In this document: piece after piece, positions 8,239 through 15,522 of the stretch
Layout: every line of letters starts with the position of its first letter
Position numbering within the stretch: position 1 is the stretch's first letter
NCBI GenBank assembly: GCA_951813015.1
Contig: CATOTG010000006.1
Span: 310,001 to 374,000, forward strand
Direction: 5' to 3'
From: an uncultured Thermoanaerobaculia bacterium
Lineage (GTDB): Bacteria > Acidobacteriota > Thermoanaerobaculia > Multivoradales > Multivoraceae
Length of the DNA: 64,000 nucleotides
The notes under the pieces: generated by a model
What the model saw: only the letters and a program-made list of their open reading frames with translations
The model's database searches: none
Told to the model about the DNA's origin: nothing
Made by a program: the position numbers and the translations under genes

Positions 8239-8664
8239 TGTCCTCCCTGAAGCGGCAGGTCAGCGATGGCGCTCCGCTTGGCAGGCGGTTGCTCCAGCCA
8301 GTTGAGCCTAAGGGGTTCAGGGCCAACGCCGGGTCGGCCGCGTAGCCAGCCAGACGCAAACGAGCGTCACGGTAGCACGGACCCCTGAGGCAGCATCGGG
8401 CTCACCGTTGTCACCAGGAGCGCCAAGCACCGGGTGGGACGAACCAGCGTCAGCGCATGGCTGTCTGCGAGGCCAGGATCAGTCGCCCCCAGCGCATGGC
8501 TCGTTGCGGGAATGCAGCGAGCAGCACGCCACCTTGGCACAGACTTGCCCGCCGATGTTCGCGCCCACGAGCCCGAGCACGGGCTGGACGAGGACCCAGC
8601 CACCGGGTACCTCCCGGGAACCCGGCTTCCACGGTGCGGCCAACTGTTGTATCGTGTCAACGCG
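8239..8664. other. Non-coding interval with gene debris
   Basis: No intact gene. Holds the promoter side of the membrane gene, about 280 bp without recognisable content, then the membrane-gene fragment at 8527-8627 and a short AT-richer stretch (CAACTGTTGTATCGTGTCAA at 8641-8660) just before the HicA-like start, a plausible promoter/operator zone. Confidence 0.5.
8527..8627 (-). pseudogene. Fragment of a second copy of the membrane protein gene
   Basis: This 101-bp stretch matches 8026-8126 (offset 501 bp) with about ten substitutions. On the minus strand it encodes a piece similar to residues ~38-70 of the membrane protein: REVPGGWVLVQPVLGL then VGANIGGQVCAKVA. There is no start and no membrane-protein sequence on either side, so it is a remnant. 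Confidence 0.8.
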
Positions 8665-8946
8665 ATGAGGGCACGGCATCCAAAGAAGGATGTCGAGGTG
8701 GCTCTCAGGCAAGCTGAGGCGGCCGGCTGGACCGTGACACCCACGTCATCCGGTCACCGCTGGGGCGTCATGAAGTGTGGTGAAGCCAGCCGTTCCGGGT
8801 GTCAGGTTTCCATCTGGTCGACGCCGCGGAGCGCGGGCCGCCACGCCGATCAACTTCGGCGCTTCGTCAAGCGTTGTCCACATGCAGGGAGCCCGGACGC
8901 CAGGGAGGACTCGTATGCCCATCCAGCATTTCACTCTGATCGTTGA
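8665..8946 (+). CDS. HicA-like toxin candidate
   Basis: A 93-residue protein from ATG 8665. It has KKDVEVALRQAEAAGWTV, then SSGHRWGVMKC and CQVSIWSTPRSAG with a C-terminal DQLRRFVKRCPH. The GHRWG segment sits where HicA-type mRNA interferases carry their catalytic His, and the order helix-strand-strand-strand-helix fits the dsRBD-like HicA fold. It overlaps the following HTH gene by 32 bp, the usual toxin-antitoxin arrangement. The protein is longer than typical HicA, and the last ~17 residues (after KRCPH) are read through the overlap. The call is by pattern, not by close homology. Confidence 0.65.
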   Translation: MRARHPKKDVEVALRQAEAAGWTVTPTSSGHRWGVMKCGEASRSGCQVSIWSTPRSAGRHADQLRRFVKRCPHAGSPDAREDSYAHPAFHSDR

Positions 8947-9451
8947 CGGAACGGATCTGCAGAGCGAACCGTCCATCGACGCCCTCTTCAAAGCAGGCTG
9001 CGACGATGCGACTGTTGGGCGAGTTGATGGCGTTCAGTACGTCGACTTCGACCGAGAAGCGGAGAACCTCGGCGAGGCGATCATCTCCGCGGTGCGGGAC
9101 GTCGAGAAGGTCGACGGGGTTCAGGTAACTCGGGTCGCCGATGCAGGGCTCGTATCGATGACCGACATCGCCACCCGCTTGGGACGTACTCGCGAGAGTG
9201 TCAGGCTGCTTGTCACCGGAGCGCGGGGACCGGGGGGCTTCCCGGCGCCCGTCACCGACCCGCGCGGCCGCTACCGGCTCTGGCGCTGGTCCGACGTCAC
9301 GCACTGGCTCACGACGAGGCTCGGTGACGACACGTTGCCGGACGACCATCTCGTCACCGCGATCAATGCAAGCCTGGAACTTCGCCGTTGTCAGCACAAG
9401 TTCTCGAGAGCTCGTCGGAGCAGCCTGAGGACGCTCGCCGGCCTTTCCTGA
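8915..9451 (+). CDS. HTH-containing antitoxin-like partner
   Basis: A 178-residue protein. ATG 8915 is chosen because AGGGAGGA lies at 8901-8908. The N-terminal ~75 residues resemble a HicB-like/ferredoxin-type partner domain (HFTLIVDGTDLQ, VQYVDFDREAENLGEA). Residues ~85-140 form a helix-turn-helix (VSMTDIATRLGRTRESVRLL, then RYRLWRWSDVTHWL). It probably neutralises the HicA-like product and represses the pair. The last ~18 residues (KFSRARRSSLRTLAGLS) are encoded by the direct-repeat copy shared with 7754-7811, so the native C-terminus was likely replaced. Confidence 0.65.
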   Translation: MPIQHFTLIVDGTDLQSEPSIDALFKAGCDDATVGRVDGVQYVDFDREAENLGEAIISAVRDVEKVDGVQVTRVADAGLVSMTDIATRLGRTRESVRLLVTGARGPGGFPAPVTDPRGRYRLWRWSDVTHWLTTRLGDDTLPDDHLVTAINASLELRRCQHKFSRARRSSLRTLAGLS

Positions 9452-9456
9452 CCGCG
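9399..9456. repeat. Direct repeat, copy 2 (partner 7754-7811)
   Basis: Same-orientation copy of the segment at the 3' end of the membrane gene. It supplies the final codons and stop of the HTH gene. Together with 8527-8627 it leaves the HicA-like pair flanked by debris of the same membrane gene. Confidence 0.75.
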
Positions 9457-9543
9457 GACTCCTGATTCCGCGGCTTCAAGTTGGCGTCGAGGGAGAGCGA
9501 GACCGGGACGACAGGTTTCGGTGGCCCGCTCGATCGCCTGCGA

Positions 9544-11076
9544 CTACGGCGCCCCCACAAACCGCCCAACAATCGCCCGCCCCGGCGCAACCCCCTCCAC
9601 CGTCTCGCCATCCCGCACCACAAACACCCCGTTCACCATCGTGTGGACGATCCCCTCCGAGAAGGACAGCCCGCCCTCGAACGTGGCGGTGTCGATCACC
9701 GTGTCGGGATCGAAGACGACGATGTCCGCGGCGGCGCCGACCTGGATCCGGCCCTTGCGCCTCATCTGTTCGGACATCGACGCCACGCGGTCGGCCGGCA
9801 GGAGGGTCATCTTCAACAGAGCGGTCATCAGGTCGAGCGTGCCTCGCTCGCGGACGTAGCGGCCCAGGACCCGTGAGTAGGCGCCGGCCGTTCGGGGATG
9901 CGCCTTCGGGGCGTAGGGCATGCCGTCGGAGGCGACGATCACCCAGTTGTTCCCGAGCGCGGTCTCGATCCACTCTTCCTTCATGAAGTGCAGGATGACG
10001 GCGCCCCGCTCGCGGCGGTAGCGCTCGAAGGTCTCCCTGGTCAGCCTCTCTCCCGTCGCCTCCCACTGGAGGTCGCCGTAGTCGATGCCCAGGCGGCCTT
10101 GCCAGCCCTCGTCGAAGATCGAGCTGTGGAGGCTGGTCGAGCCGGCGGTGTAGGGGTAGGCCTCCGTCGTCACGTCGAGCCCCAGGCGGCGCGCGCCGCC
10201 GATCAGGTCGAGCACGGTGTCGATCTCGCCGAGGGCCATGCTGTTCACGTGCACGATGTGCAAGGGCGCCCCGGTCGCGACCGCGTTGGCCAGGACTTCC
10301 TGCATCGCCTCGATCGTCATCGAACGGACGTGCGTGTGGATGGTGGCCCGTTTCTCGCCGGCGAAGCGAAACACCTCGACGATCTCCCGACGGCTCGCGC
10401 CCGGGTAGTACTGGACGGCGAGGCCGATCCCCAGGGCGCCTTCCTCGAGTCCCTGCTCCAGACGCTCCAGCATGGCGGGGAACCGCTCGGGCGGCAGCTT
10501 GGAGTAGTACGTCCTGTCCGCGGCGTCACGCTCGGCGCTGAGCGGCTCGTCGGCGGAGCTGGCCGCCGTGAATGCCGCCTCGAGGTCCGCCCGTTCCTCC
10601 TGCGGGACGATCTCCAGGCCCCTCAGCGCGCCGTGATTGACCGTGGCGCCATAGTTGACGAGCGACTTCCCTTGCCTGGCATCCAGGAACGCCCCCACGT
10701 CGGCGACGCCCCATTCCAGCTCGAGCGCGGTGGTCACGCCGTCCCTTGCCTGGTACTCGCGCGACGCCGGGCCTTGGCCGTGGGCGTGGAGGTCGACGAA
10801 GCCCGGCGCGAGGACGAGGCCGGACGCGTCGATGAGGACGCCGCCGTCGGCGAGGGATTCGGCGAGGGGGTCCTCGGTCAGGGCGGTGATGGTGTCGCCG
10901 CGGATGCCGACGGTGCGGATTTCGTCGAGGCGCCGCTCGGGGTCGATGACGCGGGCGCCCTGGAAGACGACGTCGAACTGCTGGGGACCCGCTTCGGTCG
11001 CCTCGTCGGTCGCTCCGTTGCAACCCGCGAGGAGGACCGCCGCGACGAGCCCCGACACGATGAAACCGCTCCTCAT
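9544..11076 (-). CDS. D-aminoacylase-like amidohydrolase, predicted lipoprotein
   Basis: A 510-residue protein. ATG 11076 is chosen because it directly precedes a lipoprotein signal (MRSGFIVSGLVAAVLLAGCN, lipobox LLAGC). The enzyme is a metal-dependent amidohydrolase: GLVLAPGFVDLHAHGQGP carries the HxH metal motif, followed by HVNSMA, a DGMPYAPKAHPRTAG segment near the active site and the C-terminal beta-sandwich return (GAAADIVVFDPDTV). Closest style is N-acyl-D-amino-acid deacylase/D-aminoacylase or dihydroorotase-like. It is probably exported and membrane anchored. Its ATG overlaps the stop of the upstream PIN toxin gene (ATGA), an odd pairing. Confidence 0.88.
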   Translation of the reverse strand: MRSGFIVSGLVAAVLLAGCNGATDEATEAGPQQFDVVFQGARVIDPERRLDEIRTVGIRGDTITALTEDPLAESLADGGVLIDASGLVLAPGFVDLHAHGQGPASREYQARDGVTTALELEWGVADVGAFLDARQGKSLVNYGATVNHGALRGLEIVPQEERADLEAAFTAASSADEPLSAERDAADRTYYSKLPPERFPAMLERLEQGLEEGALGIGLAVQYYPGASRREIVEVFRFAGEKRATIHTHVRSMTIEAMQEVLANAVATGAPLHIVHVNSMALGEIDTVLDLIGGARRLGLDVTTEAYPYTAGSTSLHSSIFDEGWQGRLGIDYGDLQWEATGERLTRETFERYRRERGAVILHFMKEEWIETALGNNWVIVASDGMPYAPKAHPRTAGAYSRVLGRYVRERGTLDLMTALLKMTLLPADRVASMSEQMRRKGRIQVGAAADIVVFDPDTVIDTATFEGGLSFSEGIVHTMVNGVFVVRDGETVEGVAPGRAIVGRFVGAP

Positions 11077-11513
11077 CCCGGCGTCTCTCGCAGGGGATTC
11101 TTCCATCGAAGGCCCTCGAAGCGCGCGAAGTCGCCGTCACAGGACACCAGCGTCGCGTCGTGGGTGATGGCGCACGCCGCGAGGTGCGCATCGGTTGTCA
11201 GGTTCCCGGCCGTTCCCGTGTAGTCGAGCAGACCCCGTACCGCGGGCCAGTGGTCGGCCTTCTCCGTGACGACCGTGACGACATGCGCATCCAACCACTG
11301 TTCCACTCTGTCGAGCGCCTCGTCGACCGGCAACGGCGCCGGGAACACCCGTGGGTTTGTCGCTATCCGGACAAAGCCCAGCAAGACGATCCACGGCAGA
11401 CCCACCGTCTCGTCCCCGTCCAGCGCATCCTCCAACCAGGAGCGGACCGGCTCGTGGTTCTCGGCGTCCTCGTTGACGGAGTACAGGAGGACGTTGACGT
11501 CGACGATCATCAT
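11073..11513 (-). CDS. vapC: PIN-domain ribonuclease toxin, VapC type
   Basis: A 146-residue PIN protein. The acidic residues are in place: VDVNVLLY (Asp5), an acidic residue in the central helix, LTTDAHLAACA and SCDGDFARF. This matches the subgroup of VapC toxins of about 140 residues beginning 'DVNVLLY'. It follows a ribbon-helix-helix antitoxin with a 7-bp gap, and its stop overlaps the start of the amidohydrolase gene. VapC toxins cleave tRNA or rRNA when free of antitoxin; the target here is unknown. Confidence 0.9.
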   Translation of the reverse strand: MMIVDVNVLLYSVNEDAENHEPVRSWLEDALDGDETVGLPWIVLLGFVRIATNPRVFPAPLPVDEALDRVEQWLDAHVVTVVTEKADHWPAVRGLLDYTGTAGNLTTDAHLAACAITHDATLVSCDGDFARFEGLRWKNPLRETPG

Positions 11514-11520
11514 GGGTCGG

Positions 11521-11784
11521 TCATTTCCTCACGGAGAGCTTGCGGACGATCTCTTCGTCCTCGAGCGCAGCGGCGAGCGAGAGTGCCTTGTCGAGACCGA
11601 CCTGGGCCCGGCCCATGCGCGCGGTTGCCTGTCGAAACCTCGGCCGGCGGGTGGCCGCCATCTCCGCGGCCAGGCCGGACCGCAACAGCCGGTTCAGCAT
11701 GCGAGTCATGCTCAGGCCCTCCTCCTCGGAGCGAGCGCGCAGTGCCTCCATGAGGTTGTCGTCTATCCGCACCGTACTCCGCAT
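11521..11784 (-). CDS. vapB: Ribbon-helix-helix antitoxin, VapB type
   Basis: An 87-residue protein whose first ~45 residues (MRSTVRIDDNLMEALRARSE, then GLSMTRMLNRLLRSGLA) are a canonical RHH domain: one N-terminal strand for DNA contact and two helices. The basic C-terminal region would wrap the VapC product encoded just downstream. The pair is probably autoregulated from the AT-richer region 11785-11830, where TGATGTCATGACATCA (11807-11822) contains a near-perfect palindrome suitable as the RHH operator. Confidence 0.9.
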   Translation of the reverse strand: MRSTVRIDDNLMEALRARSEEEGLSMTRMLNRLLRSGLAAEMAATRRPRFRQATARMGRAQVGLDKALSLAAALEDEEIVRKLSVRK

Positions 11785-11806
11785 GATGTCATCGCCTCCA
11801 TGCTTG

Positions 11807-11822
11807 TGATGTCATGACATCA
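11807..11822. promoter_or_regulatory. Palindrome upstream of vapB, likely operator
   Basis: TGATGTCATGACATCA is a self-complementary 16-mer located 22 bp upstream of the vapB start codon (minus strand). A related half site (GATGTCATC) lies at 11783-11791 across the vapB start. This is the expected place and symmetry for VapB autorepression. Confidence 0.6.
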
Positions 11823-11996
11823 CCAGTTGTTCGCCAGATTGTCAAGCGTGGCGCATGGAGCCGGCGATGGCGGCTGCGGCCGAATCGACGAAACAGCCCC
11901 GAATTCCGTCCTGGTCTTCAGAAGCCAAGGATTGTCCGCCGGTTCCGGCGGACGACCCGTACCCGAGCGAACGAAGGGCGAACGAAGGAGAACCGA

Positions 11997-12662
11997 GTGA
12001 CGGCAGAGAACGCGGAAGTACACTACCGGCATGGGGATCCCGGCCGGATGCTGGAAGAAGCCGGCTTCGCGCCCGGGCAGGCTCGTGCCTTGGTCGACCT
12101 CATCGCCGAGCGGGAGAGCAGGCTGGTGACGAGCGAGAGCATGACCGCCTACGAGAACGACGTGGCGATCCTCAAGAGCGACCTGGGCGAGCTGAAGGTG
12201 AGGATGGCGTCGGTCGAGGGGCGTATCGATGGCCTCGTCATGGTCGTCGAGGGCCTTCGGCAGGAGGTCGAAGGTCTCCGGCAGGAGGTCAGGGAAAGGA
12301 ACGACGCGCTCCGGCTCGAGTTGACGGCCAAGTTCGAGGCACTGGAGGCACGTGTCGACCGCCGCATGAGCGCCCTGGACAGCCGCATGGACAGCCTGGA
12401 GGGCAGCCTGGACAGCCGCATGGGCAGCCTGGAGGGCAAGATGGACAGCCGCATGGGCAGCCTGGAGGGCAAGATGGACAGCCGCATGGGCAGCCTGGAG
12501 GGCAAGATGGACGGCCGCATGGGCAGCCTGGAGGGCAAGATGGACGGCGTGCTAGGCGAACTTCGGACGCTGAAGTGGACGCTGGGCATCCTCGTCGGCG
12601 TCGTGGCGGCTGTTGGCGCGCCGGTCGCGGCTGCCTTGGTCCGGCTCGCCTTCTTCGCGTAG
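11997..12662 (+). CDS. Coiled-coil protein with C-terminal membrane helix
   Basis: A 221-residue protein. GTG 11997 with upstream AAGGAG is preferred to longer starts that run through an unrelated stretch. Residues 1-45 are globular (AGFAPGQARALVDLIAERE). Residues ~50-190 form a continuous coiled coil (LKSDLGELKVRMASVEGRID onward) that includes five 11-residue repeats of the type DSRMGSLEGKM. A single hydrophobic helix ends the protein (LGILVGVVAAVGAPVAAALV). The layout resembles DUF1640/CCDC90-like anchored coiled coils. Function unknown. Confidence 0.75.
   Translation: MTAENAEVHYRHGDPGRMLEEAGFAPGQARALVDLIAERESRLVTSESMTAYENDVAILKSDLGELKVRMASVEGRIDGLVMVVEGLRQEVEGLRQEVRERNDALRLELTAKFEALEARVDRRMSALDSRMDSLEGSLDSRMGSLEGKMDSRMGSLEGKMDSRMGSLEGKMDGRMGSLEGKMDGVLGELRTLKWTLGILVGVVAAVGAPVAAALVRLAFFA
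12379..12543 (+). repeat. Five tandem 33-bp coding repeats
   Basis: Units start at 12379, 12412, 12445, 12478 and 12511, each encoding 11 residues close to DSRMGSLEGKM. The three central units are almost identical, so the array can be expected to vary in copy number by slippage while keeping the frame and the 11-residue coiled-coil periodicity. Confidence 0.9.
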
Positions 12663-12695
12663 TTCCCCGCTTCGCGCGGTCGCCGGGGCGGCAGC

Positions 12696-12726
12696 GTTCT
12701 TTACCTCTTGACTTGCAGTAAAGAAC
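12696..12726. promoter_or_regulatory. Inverted repeat upstream of the AbrB-like gene
   Basis: Perfect 9-bp arms GTTCTTTAC (12696-12704) and GTAAAGAAC (12718-12726) around a 13-nt spacer that contains TTGACT, a -35-like hexamer. It lies 45 bp before the ATG of an AbrB/SpoVT protein, so it is a good candidate operator for autoregulation. Confidence 0.65.
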
Positions 12727-12770
12727 AGGGCAGCCCCGCTCCCATCGGCCATCCGGGAAGAGACGAAATC

Positions 12771-13028
12771 ATGCCGCGAGTGAGCGCCAAACGCCAGATC
12801 ACGCTCCCCATCGCTCAATGCAGGGAAGTCGGCATCGAACCCGGCGACGAGTACCGCTGCTTCGTCGCCAACGGCCGCATCACCATTGTGCGGAAAGAGG
12901 CCGGCGCGGCCAGGGGCTTTCTGCGGCAGGTCGCCGGCGACCCGGCGATGAGCGACGGCGAACCGCAGGACGGCGTCTACAGGTTCGACGCAGCCATGCA
13001 GCGCCTTCCCCACGTCGCGGCGCCCTGA
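12771..13028 (+). CDS. AbrB/SpoVT-type DNA-binding protein (orphan antitoxin-like)
   Basis: An 85-residue protein from ATG 12771. Residues 3-45 (VSAKRQITLPIAQCREVGIE, then PGDEYRCFVANGRITIVRK) are a swapped-hairpin AbrB domain as in MazE/VapB-like antitoxins. The rest is an acidic tail that could bind a toxin, but no toxin gene follows; the next sequence is a decayed aldolase gene on the other strand. The inverted repeat at 12696-12726 is the likely operator. Confidence 0.8.
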   Translation: MPRVSAKRQITLPIAQCREVGIEPGDEYRCFVANGRITIVRKEAGAARGFLRQVAGDPAMSDGEPQDGVYRFDAAMQRLPHVAAP

Positions 13029-13032
13029 GGCC

Positions 13033-13320
13033 CTACCAGGGCATCGTCCGCCCGCTGTACTCCCTCCCCACCTCCGCCGAATCCTCCCGCCGGCCCGCGC
13101 CGATCATTACGCCACGGTCAAGCTGCCCCGTCACGTTCTCCGGCAGCACGTTGTCGAGGAAGAACATCCCCCGCTCCTTCGTCAGCTCCAGCACCATGTC
13201 GCCGGCAGCGACGACTTCGGGGGGTAGCGGCGGGTCGGCGCGGCCTTCGAGGTGGCCGTAGGAGAGTCCCAGGTCGCGCGGGCCGTGTTCGGCGAAGGCG
13301 AGGCCGGGGACGGAGCGCGC
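13033..13320 (-). pseudogene. C-terminal remnant of an HpcH/HpaI aldolase gene
   Basis: The last 95 codons of this minus-strand frame read like the C-terminus of an HpcH/HpaI-family aldolase: VPGLAFAEHGPRDLGLSYG, then EGRADPPLPPEV, a PENVTGQLDRGVMIGAG segment and the ending GRTMPW. Upstream of 13320 the similarity stops and the frame runs into palindromic repeat DNA. The N-terminal two-thirds with the catalytic residues are gone. It is unrelated in position to the CoA lyase at 6.5 kb. Confidence 0.8.
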
Positions 13321-13371
13321 CGCCGCGGGTGACGCGCCCCACGCAGTCGCCTGGCAACCAGCCACCGCCCC

Positions 13372-13403
13372 CCATCGGCACCCCCGCGGGGGCGCCGATG
13401 GGC
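13372..13403. repeat. Near-perfect 32-bp palindrome
   Basis: Outer arms CCCATCGGC (13372-13380) and GCCGATGGG (13395-13403) enclose CCCCCGCGGGGG (13382-13393) with one A/C mismatch pair. This is a strong cruciform or hairpin about 50 bp upstream of the point where the aldolase remnant is cut off. Confidence 0.85.
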
Positions 13404-13565
13404 CGGGTTCTCCCGCGGTACCGGAAGGCCAAGCTAAACAGACAAGCCCGTGGCAGAAGTCGCGCTGCATTCGAGCGGCCAAGCATCCCGCCCGGCATCG
13501 TTGCTCCTCGGTCGAATATGGCCGGCGGGCTGGGGTTGATGTTGCCTGGAGACCGTAGCGCCCCT

Positions 13566-13742
13566 CCAGTGGGCGCGCCGGCCTCCGGCCGGCATCAGGC
13601 GCTTCGCCGCGAGGCGGCGCGCACGTGCCTGGCCATCCAACCGTGGCGGTCCTGTCAGAGCGAGCCTGCCTTCGGCGACGCGTTACCTTGGCCGCCTTCG
13701 GCGGCAGCCGGCCAGAGGGCCGGCCCACCCGGTGTGGGGCTT
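13566..13742 (+). repeat. Dispersed palindromic repeat family B, copy 1
   Basis: Contains hairpins GCCGGCC-TCC-GGCCGGC-like at 13574-13590, GCGCTTCGCCGCGAGGCGGCGC-type pairing at 13598-13619, a less conserved spacer with CATCCAACCGTGGCGG, and a terminal GCCGGCC-AGAG-GGCCGGC hairpin followed by CACCCGGTGTGGGGC. The same order occurs at 18238-18399 and, inverted, at 15379-15520. It lies immediately upstream of the DsbA-like gene. Confidence 0.8.
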
Positions 13743-13791
13743 CCTGCATCCAGCGGTAGCCTCGCCGTGCCAAAGGGCCTAAGGAGCATCC

Positions 13792-15270
13792 ATGTCAATC
13801 AAGTCCTTCGCTTCCAGGCAGTTCTCGACCCACCTGCTCGGCGAGCGCAGGCAGAACAAGGCCCGGGCACGTGCCGAGCGAGAGCGCCGGCGCCGGGGAG
13901 AGCCGCATCGGATCGAGTTCTTCCACCAGGTCGACGATCCGTACTCGCATCTGCTGGCTCAGGCGCTGGTGAAGCTCCAGGAGCGTTATGAGGTCGAGGT
14001 GGCGACCTGGCTGGTTGAGCCGCCCGAAGACTGGGCGGCGCCGGCGCGGGCGCTGTTCGATTCCTACTCGCTGGTTGACGCGCGGCGGCTGGCGGTGAAG
14101 GCGGGGCTGCATCCGAGCTCAAAGACGCGGCCGGGGCCGGAGAAGGTGCTGGAGGTTCAGCGACAACTGGCCGCAACGCTGCCGGCGTCGGCGGATCCGG
14201 GGTCCAGGGCGACGCTGGAGGCGGTTGTGGCGTTGGGGGAGGGGCTCTGGGAGATGGAGTCGGACGCCAAAGAGCCAGCCGTGACCGACACGGCCGCTCT
14301 CGGCGAGCCGTCCGGAAGCCGGCCGGCTGGCCGCCGCACCCAGTCGGCGGAGTCGGCGACCGATGTCGGGCTCGAAGCTGCACTTCGGGCCGGCACAAAG
14401 CGGCGGGCGGAACTTGGGCACTACCTTGGCGGTACCTGCTTCTACGGCGGCGAGTGGACCTGGGGGATCGATCGGCTTGCGTACCTGGAGGAGCGGCTCG
14501 CCGATCTGGGGGCGCGCCGGTCGGGCGGCGCAGTGACAGCGCAGATTCCGCCTGCGGCGGATGCCGGCCAGAGGGCCGGCCCACCCGGTGCGGGCGGCGG
14601 CGCGGCAGGCGAGGCCGACACGCCGATCTACGAGCAGCCGCGGCTGCTGGAGGAGCCGGCGCCGGCCGAGGCTCTCGAAGGGGCATGCCTGCCCGACCTC
14701 CACTTCTTCGCTTCCTTCCGGAGCCCGTACACCTGGATCTCGACCGAACGGGTGATCCGTCTCGCCGAGGCGTTCGACGTCAACCTGAGGATCCGGTTCG
14801 TCCTGCCGATGGTCATGCGCGGCCTGCCGGTGAAGCGGTCGAAGCGCGTCTACATCCTCCTCGACGCGGCCCGCGAGGCGCGGCGCAACGGCGTTCAGTT
14901 CGGTCCCGTCTCCGACCCGGTCGGCAAGCCGGTCGAGCGCGGCTACTCGCTGCTGCCCTGGGCGATCGACCAGGGAAAGGGCATCGAGTACTTCCGGTCG
15001 TTCATGACGCTGGTGTGGTCGCAGGCAGTCGATGCGGGATCGGACCGGGGCTTGAGGCGGATCGTCGAGGAGGCAGGGCTCGACTGGGCGGAGGGTCGTC
15101 GCTGCCTGGGCGATCCGGTCTGGAGGGAAGAGGCGGAGCGGAACCGGGAGGAGCTGTTCGATCTCGGGCTGTGGGGCGTGCCGTCGTTCCGGGTCGGGTC
15201 GGTGGCAATCTGGGGGCAGGATCGGCTGTGGGTCGTGGAGGATGAGTATCGAAGGTTGTTGGCGGACTGA
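13792..15270 (+). CDS. Double DsbA-like (2-hydroxychromene-2-carboxylate isomerase-like) protein
   Basis: A 492-residue protein from ATG 13792 with AAGGAG 6 nt upstream. Two thioredoxin-like DSBA domains are visible. One starts at about residue 40 (IEFFHQVDDPYSHLLAQALV), the other at about residue 300 (LHFFASFRSPYTWISTERVI) and ends with GLWGVPSFRVG (the cis-Pro loop). Neither has a CxxC; the SPYT/DPYS position is typical of kappa-GST/HCCA isomerase-like relatives that bind glutathione or act as isomerases. Two linkers (about residues 170-185 and 255-270) are encoded by solo hairpins of the palindrome family, read in frame as GSRPAGRRTQS and ADAGQRAGPPGAG. The protein is much longer than a single-domain relative (~200 residues). 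Confidence 0.75.
   Translation: MSIKSFASRQFSTHLLGERRQNKARARAERERRRRGEPHRIEFFHQVDDPYSHLLAQALVKLQERYEVEVATWLVEPPEDWAAPARALFDSYSLVDARRLAVKAGLHPSSKTRPGPEKVLEVQRQLAATLPASADPGSRATLEAVVALGEGLWEMESDAKEPAVTDTAALGEPSGSRPAGRRTQSAESATDVGLEAALRAGTKRRAELGHYLGGTCFYGGEWTWGIDRLAYLEERLADLGARRSGGAVTAQIPPAADAGQRAGPPGAGGGAAGEADTPIYEQPRLLEEPAPAEALEGACLPDLHFFASFRSPYTWISTERVIRLAEAFDVNLRIRFVLPMVMRGLPVKRSKRVYILLDAAREARRNGVQFGPVSDPVGKPVERGYSLLPWAIDQGKGIEYFRSFMTLVWSQAVDAGSDRGLRRIVEEAGLDWAEGRRCLGDPVWREEAERNREELFDLGLWGVPSFRVGSVAIWGQDRLWVVEDEYRRLLAD
14313..14344. repeat. Solo palindrome inside coding sequence, site 1
   Basis: GGAAGCCGGCCGGCTGGCCG followed by CCGCACCCAG: the family core hairpin plus its CACCC tail, inserted in frame in the linker of the DsbA-like protein. 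Confidence 0.65.
14558..14590. repeat. Solo palindrome inside coding sequence, site 2
   Basis: GCCGGCCAGAGGGCCGGC followed by CCACCCGGTG, nearly identical to 13711-13738, again in frame between the two DsbA-like domains. Confidence 0.75.
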
Positions 15271-15378
15271 GCCGCCCTGCTCGGGTGCGCCACGCACTGG
15301 GACCTTGGAGAACCGGCACACCGGTTTCCCACAGCTACCGCAGCCTCGACCACTGCTCGCGTCTCGGACGGCCTCGGA

Positions 15379-15520
15379 CAGGGACCAGAATCCACCCGGC
15401 AAAGGTACAGGTGCGGCCGGCTTCGCTCTGGCGGGACCACCTGGATGACAAGGCTCGTGCGGGCCGCTTCGCGGCTGCGCGCCTGATGCCGGCCGGTTGG
15501 CCGGCGCGCCCAGCGGGTTG
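15379..15520 (-). repeat. Dispersed palindromic repeat family B, copy 2 (inverted)
   Basis: Read on the minus strand it follows copies 1 and 3: GCCGGCC-AACC-GGCCGGC hairpin, GCGCGCAGCCGCGAAGCGGC, then CACGAGCCTTGTCATCCA and a CCGCCAGAGCGAAG segment. It fills most of the gap between the DsbA-like gene and the convergent TonB receptor gene. Confidence 0.8.
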
Positions 15521-15522
15521 CC

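Noticed and set aside
12379..12543. CRISPR-like array (regular 33-bp repeats)
   Set aside because: The units are directly adjacent with no spacers and encode an in-frame 11-residue coiled-coil repeat.
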